This document shows positions 32,101 to 47,100 of a DNA stretch of 64,000 bases, piece after piece. The stretch covers positions 98,489,417 through 98,553,416 of the forward strand of contig NC_077222.1 in the NCBI RefSeq assembly GCF_024763615.1, given 5' to 3'. The notes under the pieces are model-generated. The model had not been told where the DNA came from and did not search any database. It was given only the letters and a program-made list of their open reading frames with translations. This DNA comes from Phlebotomus papatasi (Eukaryota > Arthropoda > Insecta > Diptera > Psychodidae). The position numbers and the translations under genes are program-made. Every line of letters begins with the position of its first letter. Position 1 is the first letter of the stretch.

Positions 32101-35100
32101 ATTAGATACATTAAATAAATTTCATAATTTTGACAAAAGTGTCAATAGTGGTTCTCTGTCGAAGAGGTGTTCATACGACCGTAATACAAATTTCATATAA
32201 TGTTAAAGTCTGTTATTTGGAATAAATTCTTCAAGCGTGCACGGCGAGTGATCATTATTCCTAGCAAATCCCGGAACCTCGAGAAATTAATCGAAAACCC
32301 GGAAAAATATTGAAAGCCGTTGGAAACACGGTAAATTTTAAGAAACTGTTCACGGTAATCTTTGCTAACTCGAAAAAATCTTAAAAATTTTCAAGAACTT
32401 ACGAGAATGGTCGAGAATACAAGAAATGTTAAAAATCCTGCGGAAGGTTTTATAACTCGGAACACCTCCCAGAATTTTTGCAAAATTTCGGAAATTCGGG
32501 AACCATGGGTATACTAAGCACTCTTGTAAACCTAAGGCCGGCTTCAGACCTAAGGTTTAGCCTAGTTCCCAATGGTCTCTAAATTCAAAATAGCAACCAA
32601 TTTTATTGGTTTTTCAAAATTTAATGGATCACTTGCGCATGTTGACCAATCTTAGGTGACAATTTTCCAAAAAATCTTGATTAAGAAGATATTAGAGATG
32701 TTAAGTCATATGGCTAAGCTTTAGGTCTGAAGCCCGTATAAGGGTATCTTGCAAAATGGGGGAACCTTCATGAACTCAGGGAATTCGAGAAATCCTCGGG
32801 AATTTGGGAAATTTTTAGAAACCATCCAGGCTAATCTTTTCAAAATTCAACCGGGAAATTTTCATTTCCCAGTTTTTCTCCATCTCTTTTTGCAGATCTC
32901 ATCTTATGTATAATTACATAAATTTTAAAATGTGACAAAAATGTGAAGTAGTATACACAAAAATTACACATTTACTTGAATTTGCAGTAAAAATCATGAC
33001 AAGATAGCCAATAATTTTTTACCATGAAAAGTCACTGCGCATTTAATTTTAAGACTATGAGCCTTCCTAATCCAAGGCGTATCATTGGGCTTATATGCCA
33101 ATTATTACAATCTAAGAACATTCTTAGCGTTACTGTGACACATTTGTTTGTTCTTATCATCGTCCTAATACCCAATTGCACACTTCCACGTATAAATAGT
33201 TCATTGATCTCTTAATTTCTCCTCTTATGTATCTCGCTGTTGAATGAGACTTATGTGTTTGCCGAAGGGCTTCCACATTTCCACTATCCTTTCAATTAAA
33301 CACGCATATTTGTGTGTTTAAGGACAAAAGGATGTGCAAATTGATAAATACACGCCAATTATACTCACAGTTCCAGGTATTTGATTGCAAAAAAGAGTTT
33401 GTAATAAACCATTTCGCAGTACCAGTAATCAGAAATAATAAACTCACACTCTCTAAAAAATAATATCTTGCGGTTATGTGTCTTCTCATGAGCAGAAAAA
33501 AGAGAAATATAATTAAAATGTATTACTTAAATCCTACTTTCAGGTGTGGTTGTGATGACTGCGTAATATCCAGCGAGAAAGATTCTCTGCGGCATTCACA
33601 GTCAAGGATAAATGCATACAAGGCCTTATCTTCCAGCTCCTTGATAGCACTGAGTTCTCGTGATCCTATTTTGACTACATTTGAATTGTCATGGGAACTG
33701 AGACGCTTAAGTCGAATGGAAACAGAGTTCCGTTTAGAATACAATGTAGGGATTGCATTTTAATTATTCTACTTAATATGGTAAGGTACCACCAACGCAT
33801 TTTGCGATTTATTTTTTGTTTTTTCAGGACATGAGAAAAAATTGCCAAGAATTTTCTACAGCTCTATTGGATCACACCAGGACATCGCACGAATTAGAAA
33901 TTATGCTGAACTTCAATGGAGCATTGGGTAATGAGAATTGGGAGCCGGGCGAGAGACAAACACTGGAACGGCTCAAATTAGCCATCAAGTACAAGCAAAA
34001 ACAGGTAGTATTTCGATTAATTCTGTAATGTAATTAGGAAATAATTTTATGATCTCCCGGTCTACATAGTTTGTGGCTCATCCCAATGTTCAGCAACTTT
34101 TGGCAGCAATCTGGTATGAGGGTCTTCCAGGATTCCGACGCAAGGGCATGGTGGGTCAGATAATGCAAGTGATGAAACTTGGAGCAATGTTTCCCGTATA
34201 CAGCATAATTTATATGCTAGCACCAAACTCTCAAATGGGCAAATTTATGAAGAAACCTTTCGTAAAGTTCATATGCCATTCATCGAGTTATGCTTTCTTC
34301 TTGTGTGAGTAGGACGCCAAGCTAATAGATTTAGGTGGATGAGCCAGTGTTGTGATTCTTTTGCAGTGCTTCTGGGATTAGCATCACAGCGGGTGGAGTA
34401 TTTGATTCTAGAACTCATAGGGACTCCATGGCTTCTTTCACTGTTGGATGAGTGGAAGAAACACGAGCGAGGTGCACCACCCGGCTTTATAGAATGCTTT
34501 GTTATTTTATACATCATTGGCCTTATATATGGGGAAATGAAAGAGTTATGGAATGGAGGATTGATTGACTATGTGCAGGACCTGTGGAATATTGTAGACT
34601 TCATATCAAATGCATTTTATGTCATGTGGATAAGTCTGAGATTTTCTTCGTGGTATACAGTTCAGGTACTTTGAAGTTATACATCGTTTTTTGACTTATT
34701 GATCGGTAGTGCTTGACCCAAGGGGGTGACATTAGCTCTGAAAAATGCGACCAGTTTTAGTGTATTTTTTTCCCTGTTTTCGTACACATTTCACGAGATA
34801 TCTCCAAAACTACGTAGATTGCCAATTTAGGGTTTTCCGTTGCTTCTTCGTTATTAAATTGGCTTTTATTTTGTATTAGTATTTTTTGCTAATTCATTCT
34901 ACAATGACAGAAAACAGCTAATAAACTCAAAAATTTTTTCAGCTCGCTATAAAGATATGAGAAACATAGGAAATGTCATGCCCCTGGCTTGACCTACAAT
35001 AGAAATATGAGGGCTCAAATTTAATTGAGAATACCCGATTACATAATTAGGGGACACTGGGGCACCACCAAACACGGGGTATCACCAAACACTACGTTTT

Positions 35101-38100
35101 TTTAATCTGATATTCGACTTCTGAGGACAAGGCCTATAAGAATTTATAGGCACTATAGGGATGCTTGTCCATTGAAGAAATGGTAGAGATATTCCAAGTA
35201 GTTTAGAAATAAAAATTAGTGTTTGGTGCTACCCCGTGTTTGGTGGTGCTCCAGTTTCCCCTACTTACGAACTCAAAGAGAGCGCAGTTAATCGATTTTT
35301 TTTTTGAATTTGTCACCGTCCTAGAGGTCCTAGAGCTTAAACTGTAAGAGATATCAACTTCCGGTTTTCGGTGATCCCCAATAAAAAAACGATATCTCTA
35401 GACCTATCTCTTTTTCCCACCACCCCCTTCCAGCTCCTCCAAAACCATGTTTTTTTTGGTTTTTCTCGAAATTGCTCCTACGATTTCTTTTAGTTTTAGA
35501 TATATTTGAGAGGTGGTCCAGGCAAACATTTCGCTTAAACATACCTAAGTATTACCTAAAAAAATTGTCTTTTTGAATTTTTGAAGAAAAATATTTTTAC
35601 TACTTTGAGGGTCTATTTTTCAACCGATTTAGATAAATTTGGACTTTTTGGAAAGGCCTTGAAACTTTCAACCCGACTGCATCGGTCGCAATCGGTAATG
35701 AGTCGGTTAAATACTCGTAAATGACCAATATTTTTAAATACTCCTTTTCTGTTCGTAAACTTGTTACCCATCTAGAGGCGAGACGGGAAGGGATACGAAT
35801 TTTGGATCTTCGGACGACCCCCCATAAGTTGACCCAAGAAACATTATTATGATTTCAATTTTCCCCCATCCCCATCTATCCCCTCCAAAACCATTTTTTT
35901 GGTTTTTCTCGAAAACGCTCCTACGATTTCTTTTAGTTTTGGATATGTTTTACAGCTGGTTCAAGCGAACATTTCGTCCAAACATAGCTATGACCTAAAA
36001 AAATCGCTATCTTGAATTTGTGAAAGTCAGAGTTAAACTGGTCTTGAAATCAGTAATGAATCGGTTAAATATTCAAGAATGATTTATTTTTTTCGTGTTT
36101 ATATTTTTATTTGTGCGTATGCTTTTAACTCATGCCAGAACATTCTAAAATGATAATTTCTTTACAATTTTTTTTTTAAATGTTGAAACGCTTTTGTGAT
36201 TTACAAATCAATTTTATCTAGTAAATCAGTAAGCACCAAAAGATCACGCGAAAAACGGAGAGCTCTATCTCGTGAGATCAAGCATTTCGAGAAGCTGGGA
36301 CATAATCATTAATTTACTTGCTGAGTTGAAGTTATACTCAAAGTGTCTGGAATTTAAAGCTGGCCGAAGTTTGGCACACTTACTCACTTTGACTTCGAAA
36401 TTTTGAAATCACTTAATCCCTTTGACTTCAGGGCTTTTTATTTTGCGTTGGGCGAATCTCGGTTGCGATATGCTTTACTATGCTGGGGTGGGGCGTGTGC
36501 ACAGCATCTGAGGCCGGTAATTTCGAGTCAGAGAAGAGTGATTAGGACTATGAGGTTTCTAAGACGTAGGGATTCTCTTGCTGCCGTATTTCAGTCATTG
36601 AGGGTCTTACCCTTGAGGTCCCTCTATGTTCATAAGGTGACAGACACATTTTTAGATGCAGCGGTTATGATTCAGGATACATCCGTGAGAATAGGGTCGG
36701 TAGCAGGGATAGATTTTCTGTTCCACTGCCAAGATCTCAACTGTTCAAACGTTCACTGAATTACCTTCTGCCTTTGATATTAAATAACATTGCCAAGATT
36801 GTTTCCCCATTTGTAGGAGGTAGAGTTCGAGCTTGGTTGTTTTCTGCTGATCCTCTGGATGTTGAGCGTCTCATGACTTCGATGTATGTTTGATATGTGA
36901 GAGGGTTGGTACATTATGTCGTCGGGGTGTCCCCCGGTCTTCTCTGCTTGATGGCAGCGCCTTGGTTACTTGCCTGGACATCTCTTGGTTGACCTAATGG
37001 ACGGGGCTAAGTGCTTAGGATGATTCTTTTTATTTAATTCAACTTCCTTTCCGGAGTGAATGGTCGCGTTCCTATACTGAGGGGGTTTCTTCCTCGGCTT
37101 CACTGAGTTCTTTTCCCCAATTTGTGATGGTATGAGCACGCGATTTCCGCGTCGGGGGCGCACGGTATCCGGGGTACACCCTTTGGGATGCTTTCTGGGC
37201 TTGTGATTGGGGGGCTGTCGTCTTTGCGGAGGGACTTGGGGGGCTGTCTGCTGGTGCTGATGTGCTGGTTCTCTCTCTTTCTTTCATCCCTCTCGGGGTC
37301 ATGAGCTTTGGTATTTGTTGTTTGTTTATTATTATTATTGTTGTTTACTCTTTCTTTTCATCTGGGGGCCAATTCTGACCGTATCTAGTCAGACTACATA
37401 TATGTAGTCTGACTACATAGCTGTACATGTACACTGCTGGTGAATCTGTGTGAGTGTAGTCGAGACACATTTTTCAGTGTTGCCGCATCCCTATCTAGTT
37501 TCTGGAATTCGTTAAGTTGGTTAACGAATTGAAAACGCGACAACCCCTGACTAGATAAGAGACTACATAGCCAAAAGCTATCTAGGCACCTCTTGGACAT
37601 GCCTAGATGGCAAAAATTTCTCTGAAATTGACCAAAAATGTCTTTAATATAGTTGAAGACATTCAGTAAATGTAAAAAATGCTAAATAATTAAAGTTATA
37701 TGAAATGTATGCACAAATTCCACATATTTAAAATTGCATTTTTTGTATGCAAAAGTCCACTCAAAATTAGAATATTTCTTTACATCTAACGTTTGAAAGC
37801 TTAGAGTCGCTATTATTTGAATTTAAAATTTCTTTTCGAAGGTTAATTTTTTATGGATGTATGGTTGCCTATTTAAAAATGTGCCACTCTTAAATTTTAT
37901 TGCTCGAACTCAAAGAGGGAGCAAGAATATTCTCATTTCTTTGAAAGAGAAGATTAAATTAAATAAAAAAAAAGAGAAATAAAATATTTTGATGTATTAA
38001 CTTGTTCATTTTCCTCTTTAGAAGATTTAAACATTTAAAGACTTGAGGTCTCGTGTTCACTAATCAAGATAATTAGTGAAAATAAAGAATTATAAAGATG

Positions 38101-41100
38101 TATAAATATAAAAAAAAGTTTTTAATCCACGAGATTTGTTAAAAAAAGACTTAAAAATTCTGCAAGCTACGTACATTTTGTCTGAAGTACACTTACATTC
38201 TTAACACAAAAATTAGTAGAACTCTTTAATATCTCTTTAGAATATTATAACAATATTCTTGTTGTCTTTCAGAAGCATTATATCATATTAAACAATAAAC
38301 AATAAATAATGATAGAGTATTTACCAAAAAAAAAGCTTTTCTTATGAACGATGCCCAATTTTAATACTCCCTCCGTCCCGAAAAAACTCATACTTTCGCT
38401 AATACATTTCATATGAAAGAATGTACGACATTTTTGGGACAGAGGGAGCATTAATTTTCTCATGCAAATATAATTTATATATAAAGTATAGATAAAATTC
38501 AATCACTAATACTCAAATTTGCAATTAATTGAAAATTGTGATTTTCCGATAAATAATACAAATGAAATTAGAAAAATTATTTCTAACTTGAGAGTTTTTT
38601 AATCCCAATAATATGGTTTTAGTAAAAGCTATAAAAAGAATGCATAAATAACTATATTAAGCCTTAATGTTGCTTTCAAATTTCAAATTGAAAAGTTTCT
38701 AAAGGAAAAATCCTTTAGAAATAACAATTTGTCTTTTAAAGTTGTTAAAAAAAGAAAGATATAAGAAATTATAATAGAATTTTAATAATTTTTCTCCTTG
38801 TCTTTCTCAATACCCGCAAGCTTAAAAGCTTCAATATCTAAATTTCCCTAAGTCCAGTGCAAGCATTTTAAATTAAAAGTAATTAAATAGTTCTATCTCA
38901 TGAAAATTAATTCACCTCATTACGAATTATCGTAGAACACATTCTTGTTAACTCTAAAAAAGTTTTATTAAAGAAAAAACGTCAATTTATTAGCAAAATT
39001 TCATAAAGGTTTTTTTGAAAATAATGCAGAATTTTAGCATTTTCTATTATCCGTAAACTACCCCTCTGCCTCCATTTAACTATTTTACCACGTTCTTGTA
39101 AAAGGGTCAAACTCTATTTGTTGTAAATAAATTTAAATTTAATTGAAACTGTTTTTGACTTATCAATTAGCGTTTTATTTTTTCTCTTGATATTTTTAGG
39201 ATTTTTTTTATAACGATTATAGCCAGAAATTAAATTATTTATCATCAAATACTACAAATATTTTGCAGGAAATAAAGGAATTATTTTTATTTCAATTTTA
39301 CTTCTTTTTTAAATGAAGAAAATGGGTAATTTAATGCACCCACAATATTAATGCACCCATTCCCAAAAAAAGATGCAATTTGAATTCAAATAATTACCGC
39401 GAAAATAAATAGCGATTTTCAGTCTCAATCAGTGTGTCTCCACTGAATTTCGTCAATTGGGGTAGTTGTCTCAGTCACCGCCGAGTTTTCGTTGTTGACT
39501 AAATGAAAAACAACAGCTCCGCAAAAAACAGTTTTGTGCAGTTTAATCGCGGAAAAACCTATTAATTCGATTAGAATCTGTAAAATACATTTCAATAAGG
39601 TATCATCTTTTTTCCAAAGTGTTTTAGTGCCTGTATTCGTAGGTAGTAAAATGTGAAGTGGCAAAAGCTCGGCATCCTGTGGCTCACACACACAGAGACA
39701 TTTCAACGAAGCTATGTAGTCTCTTACTACATAGCAAATAAACTTCAGAATTGGCCCCCTGGTTTATATGCTTTAAGTGGATCATATATTTTTATTTTTG
39801 TTGTTTTTTAATTTTTTTAAAATTGGTTTTGCACTCTCGTTTGGGTTTTAAAGTGGGTGTTTTTTAACTTTTTTTTTCTTTACCTCGTTGGCTTATATTT
39901 AAATGACTTGGATTATCTTTCCGCGTTTATCTAAAATTAATTGTTTTTCTTTTTAAATATATATATTTTTTTAACCTTTATGCCAAACGGCTGTCACAGC
40001 CTGGCCTTTGTCTCTTGATTCAGTGGACATTTCCCATAACTCAAACAAAAGCTAATATGATTGTAAAAATGTTTGTATAATGTTGATTTCTATGGCTTAT
40101 ACAACCTGTGAAGGAGTTTTCCATCGTTTTGCTCTGGAGGTTGGTCAACAACACTAAGACGGTGATGGCCGCAAGGGGGGTGGAAGTTGTCTGAATCAAG
40201 ATGAATAATAAATACAATACAAAATAGTAAAGCACTTTCATGTGGGTTCCGTATAGTGATATATTTTCTTAAAATAAAAATAATGTCTAGATGAAAATGC
40301 ACTCTTTAGAGGTAATGCTATTATCTGTTGATTTTTCAGTTGATTTCATTCTTCGAAAGTTCCCCTCTGAACTTAATTCCGGAAAGCAAATTATTTCTTT
40401 AATTTTTGTCCTAAGTTTCTTCCACTTCAGCAAGATTTATTTTACGAATTTGAATACAGCTTGAATATTTTTATTTCATTTTTATATTAAAGATGTTTAT
40501 TTTTACTATTCTTTTTGGACATGCTTTAGGAATTAACCAGGCGGACATTTCGTCTTTTACAAAAATACAGATGAATCGCTCCTAATAACGTTTTTTTTCC
40601 AAAGTCAAACGCTAAAAAAATCTAGAGAACGTATTTTTCAACCGTTTGGTATCACGTTTAAGCTCGTTGGAAAGGTCTTGGCATTCTTGACAAACTTGAA
40701 CCGATTCGGAATGAACCGATTCATAACCGATACTCATGTTTATCCGAAACTCAATTATATTACTCCAAAGATAATTTTGTCAATATTTTGACTGATTTAT
40801 AAGTCGTTTCAAATTGGTTGGGGACCGGTAATGAATCGGTTATGAACCGATAAATAATTTTTCTACGAAAATCAAATTTATCACTCTTAAAGCTATTTTG
40901 TTGGAACTTTTGGGTGATTTATAAATCGGTTCAAATTGGTTGGGAACAGGTAAACGTTAAATGATGCGAAAGTATGTTTGAGGAATAGCGTCTAAGTCAT
41001 AAGTTCGAGTAATTTGCAAAGCCTGGGATGCTTTGCCACCCCTTTTTTCCTTGCGAAATATCATTCTCAGACGTCCCAATGACCTTCAAATATCCATTTT

Positions 41101-44100
41101 AATGGATTTGAATCGTTTCAACGATAGAAGATAAAGAGTTAAGTCCTCAATTAACTGGTTAAGAACCGGTATATTTATTTGAAACACAATAGTATTTATT
41201 TCAGGGGCCTCTCGATATTTCATTTTCCATATGTTTTTCCATAGAGGCACTGAAGACTCTTGGCAAGTTTTTCCCTAAAGAGAATTGACTTATCAGTTTG
41301 ATATATTTCGAAATTGTGCATTAAAAGCTATCTAAAAATACATATTTCATAATGTTCGCCGAAATAATACAAGAACTACGAGCAAATTTGTTTAAGTCGC
41401 TGTGCAATATCTGCAAAATTTTTACAAGGAGAAATGAAAAATAGCTTAACTTTTTATTAGGCTTGATGTGCCCCTGATTCATTTTTGGTTTTTCTTTTTA
41501 AATATTTTTGTATATCCGGTATATCCCATCTTCTTTATTAAATATATTGATTTTTATCTTTAAATTCCGAATCAATTTCTGATTATACAATTTTTCTTTA
41601 CGGATTGAATTAATCAATTGAAGTTTAATCCTTTGTAGATTAATAAGATTTTAAAAACACTCTGTCTTAAATTAACTTTCGTGGTATTCCATATAATTTT
41701 GGATGCGAGCACTTCGTTAAGTCTTATCAACAAAATTGTATTTAGTGAACATGTGAAATCTTGCTTAAATCTTTATTAGACAGGCCAAATAAGTATTAAA
41801 TTTAATGAATTGACTTTTTAATGGTATTTTTTTGTCAAATTGAAGAGGGACGCATTATCTGGTGAAAATCCGTGGTATCCGAGAGAGCAGTGGGACCCTT
41901 TTGATCCGATGTTGCTGTCTGAGGGAGCCTTTGCAGCCGGAATGATTTTCTCCTTTCTCAAATTAGTCCACATCTTCTCAATTAATCCTCATTTGGGGCC
42001 TCTCCAAGTGTCGCTCGGACGAATGATTATCGACATTATAAAGTTCTTCTTTATTTACACGCTCGTGCTATTTGCTTTTGGTTGCGGTGAGTGAAATAAG
42101 GACTTTTCGTATTGTATACTTTATCTTTAAATTTCAATTCTATTTTCCTTTATACAATTTCCCCTTTAGGATTAAATCAATTAATGTGGTACTATGCTGA
42201 TCTAGAGAAGAATAAATGTTATCATCTTTCCGGAGAAGTGCCTGATTTTGATAATCATGAAAAAGCTTGTTCAATTTGGAGAAGATTCGCCAAGTAAAAT
42301 TCTAAAATTCTTTTTTGAAATGATTTGTGACATGGGATTTCTTTCAGTTTATTTGAAACGTCCCAATCCCTGTTCTGGGCATCTTTTGGTTTAGTGGATT
42401 TGATGGCTTTCGAGTTGCAGGGTATCAAGAGCTTTACGCGTTTCTGGGCACTTTTAATGTTTGGATCATACAGTGTCATTAACATCATAGTCCTTTTGAA
42501 TATGTTGATTGCGATGATGAGTAACTCTTATCAAATAATATCAGTAAGTTTTAAATAAGGATTTAGTAAGAAATATGCTTCAAAATTACTACTTTTCTTT
42601 TAGGAACGGTCTGATGTTGAGTGGAAATTTGCACGTACTCAACTTTGGATGAGCTATTTTGAAGATGGTTCAACATTACCACCTCCATTCAATCTCTTCC
42701 CTTCACTCAAAATTGCTTTTAGATTTCTCGGTTTAATGAAGAAGCCAAGGACCTCGAGAAGTATTATGGTAAGCTTTCCGATTGTTTTTCATTTAAAAGC
42801 GGAAGGACAAATACTTCTGCCATTTGAAAGCAATTTGTTCTCTTTGTCTTTGCAGAAGAAATCACGGGAGAAGGTGAGAAGACGTCATGATAACGTGATG
42901 CGTCTACTTGTCAGGCGTTATGTGACTGCTGAACAAAGAAAACGTGATGATTTTGGTATCACGGAGGATGACGTCATGGAGATACGGCAGGTGAAAAAAA
43001 ATTGTGATCTACATTCCAAATATTTAAATCTCCCAAGCGAGCATTATTGGCTTATGCACTTCTCAAATAAATCACGAAATTTCATATCAATTGTCACGTT
43101 TCAGGATATCAACAGTTTCCGCTATGAACTCATCGATATCTTGCATAATAATGGCATGAAGACACCCAGGATCGATCCGAAAGATGCTGCAAGTGAGTTC
43201 TAAATTTAATTTGAGAATCATATCACCAATTTTTCTTCTCTTTTAATCCAACACAAACACCCATCATTTTAATGGTTTCTAATGAAATTGAACCTCTTTT
43301 CTTGCTCTCTTGTTGCTTTTGAACACTTTCCTAATGCGAACTAATTAGTTGCTGGGAAAAAAGGACGTGTCATAGAGAGGCGGATTCTAAAGGATTTCCA
43401 AATAGGATTTGTCGAAGGGTTGATAAATGAGTGTCTCAGCACAAGTCGAGAACCCAAGGATGTTTTCAGTCAAATTGCAAAAGCAATTGGTGGCAAAAAG
43501 ATTGAAAGATCGTAAGTTATTTCCAAAAGAAAGTTCTTTTTCCAGTGTGTAATCAGGATTTCATTTTCAGAAGTGGCAAGGATTGGAATACCGTTGTGGC
43601 AACTAAAACTGTCACCACTGATCCTATAGGTACAGCACAGAATTCTCAGATTAGAAGAACGAAGAGCAGTTTCCGCCGGCATATTATTGAGAATGCAGGA
43701 AAAGGAATGTCCATGGATACTGACAAGATCATTGGTAATTTCCAAGATAATTTATACCTAAAAAAATTTAAACATTATTGTGTGTTTCCAGTAAAAATGC
43801 TATTTTAGTTAGTAGAAAATTCTAAACGCTCAGTACAATTTTCATTTATATTGAAAGCTCAAAGTCGATCAGAAATAAATTGAACCATAGGGGGAAGCGG
43901 GACCCTTTTAGAGGTAGTGCAGCTTTGAAATTGAGATTTTTATCCTAGGTTTAACCTTCTAACATTCGATTTTTAAATATGCAAAAAAAATGTAGTGTGA
44001 TAATTTTTTCTAGACTAATTACGGTTCAATAAACTCAAAAATACCATCCGTTTTTCATTTTCTCTTTTAGTTTAGGCAAAAAATGCAAAAATATAAAAAA

Positions 44101-47100
44101 AATTTGAAACTCTTTGTGCTTCTAAAATTCACAATTTTTTTTTTCAAATGTTTGAAATAAAATACATAAAGTAGAACGATATATCTTTCAGTAAAAATTA
44201 AATTTATTTTAGTCAGATAACTTTAAACCGGTATTTTTCTTGATTTTGGAAATGAGATTTTTTCCACAAAAAATCCTACTTTTTCTCTGACCTGTCAGAG
44301 TCGAAACGAAGAGTCAAAATGAGTTCAAACCTTGAACGGATGTTAGCAAGTGTATTACCGAGAATACTATAGCAATTCTGAATAAATAAAACCTTTATTG
44401 TCGCTGTAAATGCGATTTTTGTAATGCTACCTTGCAGTGACCCTTAACCGTTAGAGGGTTAAATGGAACTGAGGCATATCGTAATGGAATTTAACTTCTC
44501 AATCTGTTTGTGCAGCTAAATTATATCATGATAAGGCTCAATTTTATTTAAATATATAAATATTTAATAATATATATTAAATATTTTAATATCGTAGTTC
44601 AATTTCCTAAACTTTATTGATTCATTACCGATTGAGATCAATGTAACCAATTCAAAATTTCAAGACCTTCGAAAAAATTCCAAGTTTAAACAATTCCGTT
44701 GTAAATTGCGCCATCAGTAGTTAACCTTTTAAGGGTGTCCCAAAAACAAAAACAAGTTTTTTAACTATTGAAAGTTATTTTGTTCTCTAAATAATCCGAC
44801 AAATTAGTTTTTATTTTTATGACACCGGTATCCCATTCATCCTTAAAGAGTTAATCTTTGACCTTAAAAACTTCAAAATTGCGCATTTTCCGGTCATAGG
44901 TGCCTTTGATCGATATGTTCACCTGATCTGGTTATACATCATATACGAAAATGATTGAAATATTAGGTCCAATTTTGATATAAATAAAAAACGGTTTTTG
45001 ATAGATTTGAGAGGCGTGGGTTATGATAGAGGAGGATGGGATAAAATAAATAAAAAATAAATAAATTTGGAGACCCACTGGCTCAGTTGGTAAGAGTGCT
45101 GGGCTCTTATTCGTTCGAGTGAGATCGAATTGCGCCCGGTGCAAACTTGGAAAAATGAGTGTCTGAGTGTTTAAGCGAACGGTGACAAGTTGGAAAAAAA
45201 ACTGATTTTACATTACTTACTTCACTCTCTTTAAGTTCGAACAGTGAAATGAAATTCAAAATAATGAATTTGATTTTAAATCCTGAAAACTGGTTTTACC
45301 ACAATAAATAATATTTTTTGGCGATTAATGGGAAAAAACATTTTCATGAGCATTCAAAAAAGTTTTTTTTCACTACATAAGTCCTTGATTTTATGTTTAT
45401 CGATATCGATCTACACCAAAATCAATTTTAGCTGATTTATAAACTATTGTAAAATTTGCTTACAATGGCCGATGAGTTTTCGATTTTGTAACTGCTCATA
45501 ACCGTAAAGTTCTGGTATTATAATATAATATGTGATGTAACCATTTTTTTATAAATATTTATATCTTTTCATGTTTCATTTTCACTGTGTTTTTATTCAT
45601 TATAAATTCTATTGCTATAACTTTACTTTATTTTATTTTTATTTTATGTTATTTGTAATTTAATTTTAAGTCAAGATTTTATAATATAAAATCCAAGCTT
45701 AAATAGCTTGTTTTATTTTAGTGATTCCTTAAGTTTTAAATTCAAAAGCGTTACGCGAACGTCAGATTTAAAGTTTATCTAGGGTCGAAGGAATACCTCT
45801 TCGACAGGGAACTCCTATTGACACTTTTGTCAAAATGTTGAAATTTATTCAATTACATCCAATAAAATCTAAGTATTATGTAACGTTTTTTCATTAATCT
45901 GCGTTTTTCGTTCGAATTTCGTATTCCAAATGGTACAGAGTAGGGTGTCAATAAGTTCTGACACGACTTCTTAAAGTGTCAATAGGTGTTCCTTTCAGCC
46001 TATAATGTCATAGAAGCAGGAGATTTTGTCTTTCGGGAGTAACTTTGCCATTCCGATTGGATGGTAGGTCAGATCGATGAAAATCATTCTTAAGTGCTAT
46101 AATTAAAGAAAAACTTATGAAGAGCAGGAGGGAAAAGCACCCACATTACCGATTTTACTAAATTATTTATTAAAAGACAAACTTTTAGTAATTTTTTTTT
46201 ATTAGGATTGTATATTAAGGGCAAATGATCCAAAAGATTTTCCAAAATCACCTGCAAATATTTGTTTGTTATTCAGAAATTCAATGATTGAATAGGGTTG
46301 AATGGGTTGAAGGAACCCCTCTTCGACAGGGAACTCCTATTGATACTTTTGTCAAAATGATGAAATTTATTTATTGTATCTGATAAAATGCAGGTAATAC
46401 GATGTTTTTCTGTAATCTCCCTCTTTTTATAGAAAGAGATGCAAATTTCACAAATTTCATATCCTTAATCGGTATGATGAATTCTTAAAGTGTCAATAGG
46501 GGTTCCTTTCACCCTAATTGGACTAAGTTTCTTATGTGAAGTACCAGATAAAATTTTGTTTGGCTGAAGGTAATTTCTATAGCTTCTCTGTCTAGAGGAG
46601 AGGAAAGTGTCTTCGATTAAACAGAAATGATGTATTGTATGAGCTATTTAGTGTAATAAGAACATCTTAATTTAGCACATTTGTGTAATCAGTACCAGAA
46701 TTTGATTTCTGCGTTGTTCTTTGGTCTATTCTAGAACTAAATCCGAAATTATCCGATGTTACCCCTAAAACTCGCATGGCTTATGTAAAGTTCATGTCGA
46801 AGACTCTCCAAAAGGATAATGAAGACAAGTCAGATGATAATGGACAAAGGAATAATACACTTTCGAAGCTTTCCCAACTGCCTGAAATTGTCAATCTTGA
46901 TGGATCAATAAAAGAAAAAGATAAGGCGGAATCACTGGAATCAAATAAAAAGGTAATATGCAGCGTTTCTTCGCAGAAGAATCACAAGTTTCTAAGAATT
47001 TTTTTTTCAGAAGGATCAACAGTGTTCCTCAAAAATGAATGGTAATGCGTATGAAGTATGTGAGATGTCACTTTTTTTTTAATATTCTGTATATGAAAAT

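Noticed and set aside
42649..43203. 184-codon continuous frame in trp
   Set aside because: It reads through three trp exons and two short introns; TRP homology stops at the donors at 42769 and 42991 and resumes at the next exons.
45070..45142. Functional tRNA-Lys gene
   Set aside because: The acceptor stem does not pair and the B box is damaged, so it is listed only as a degraded tRNA-like repeat.
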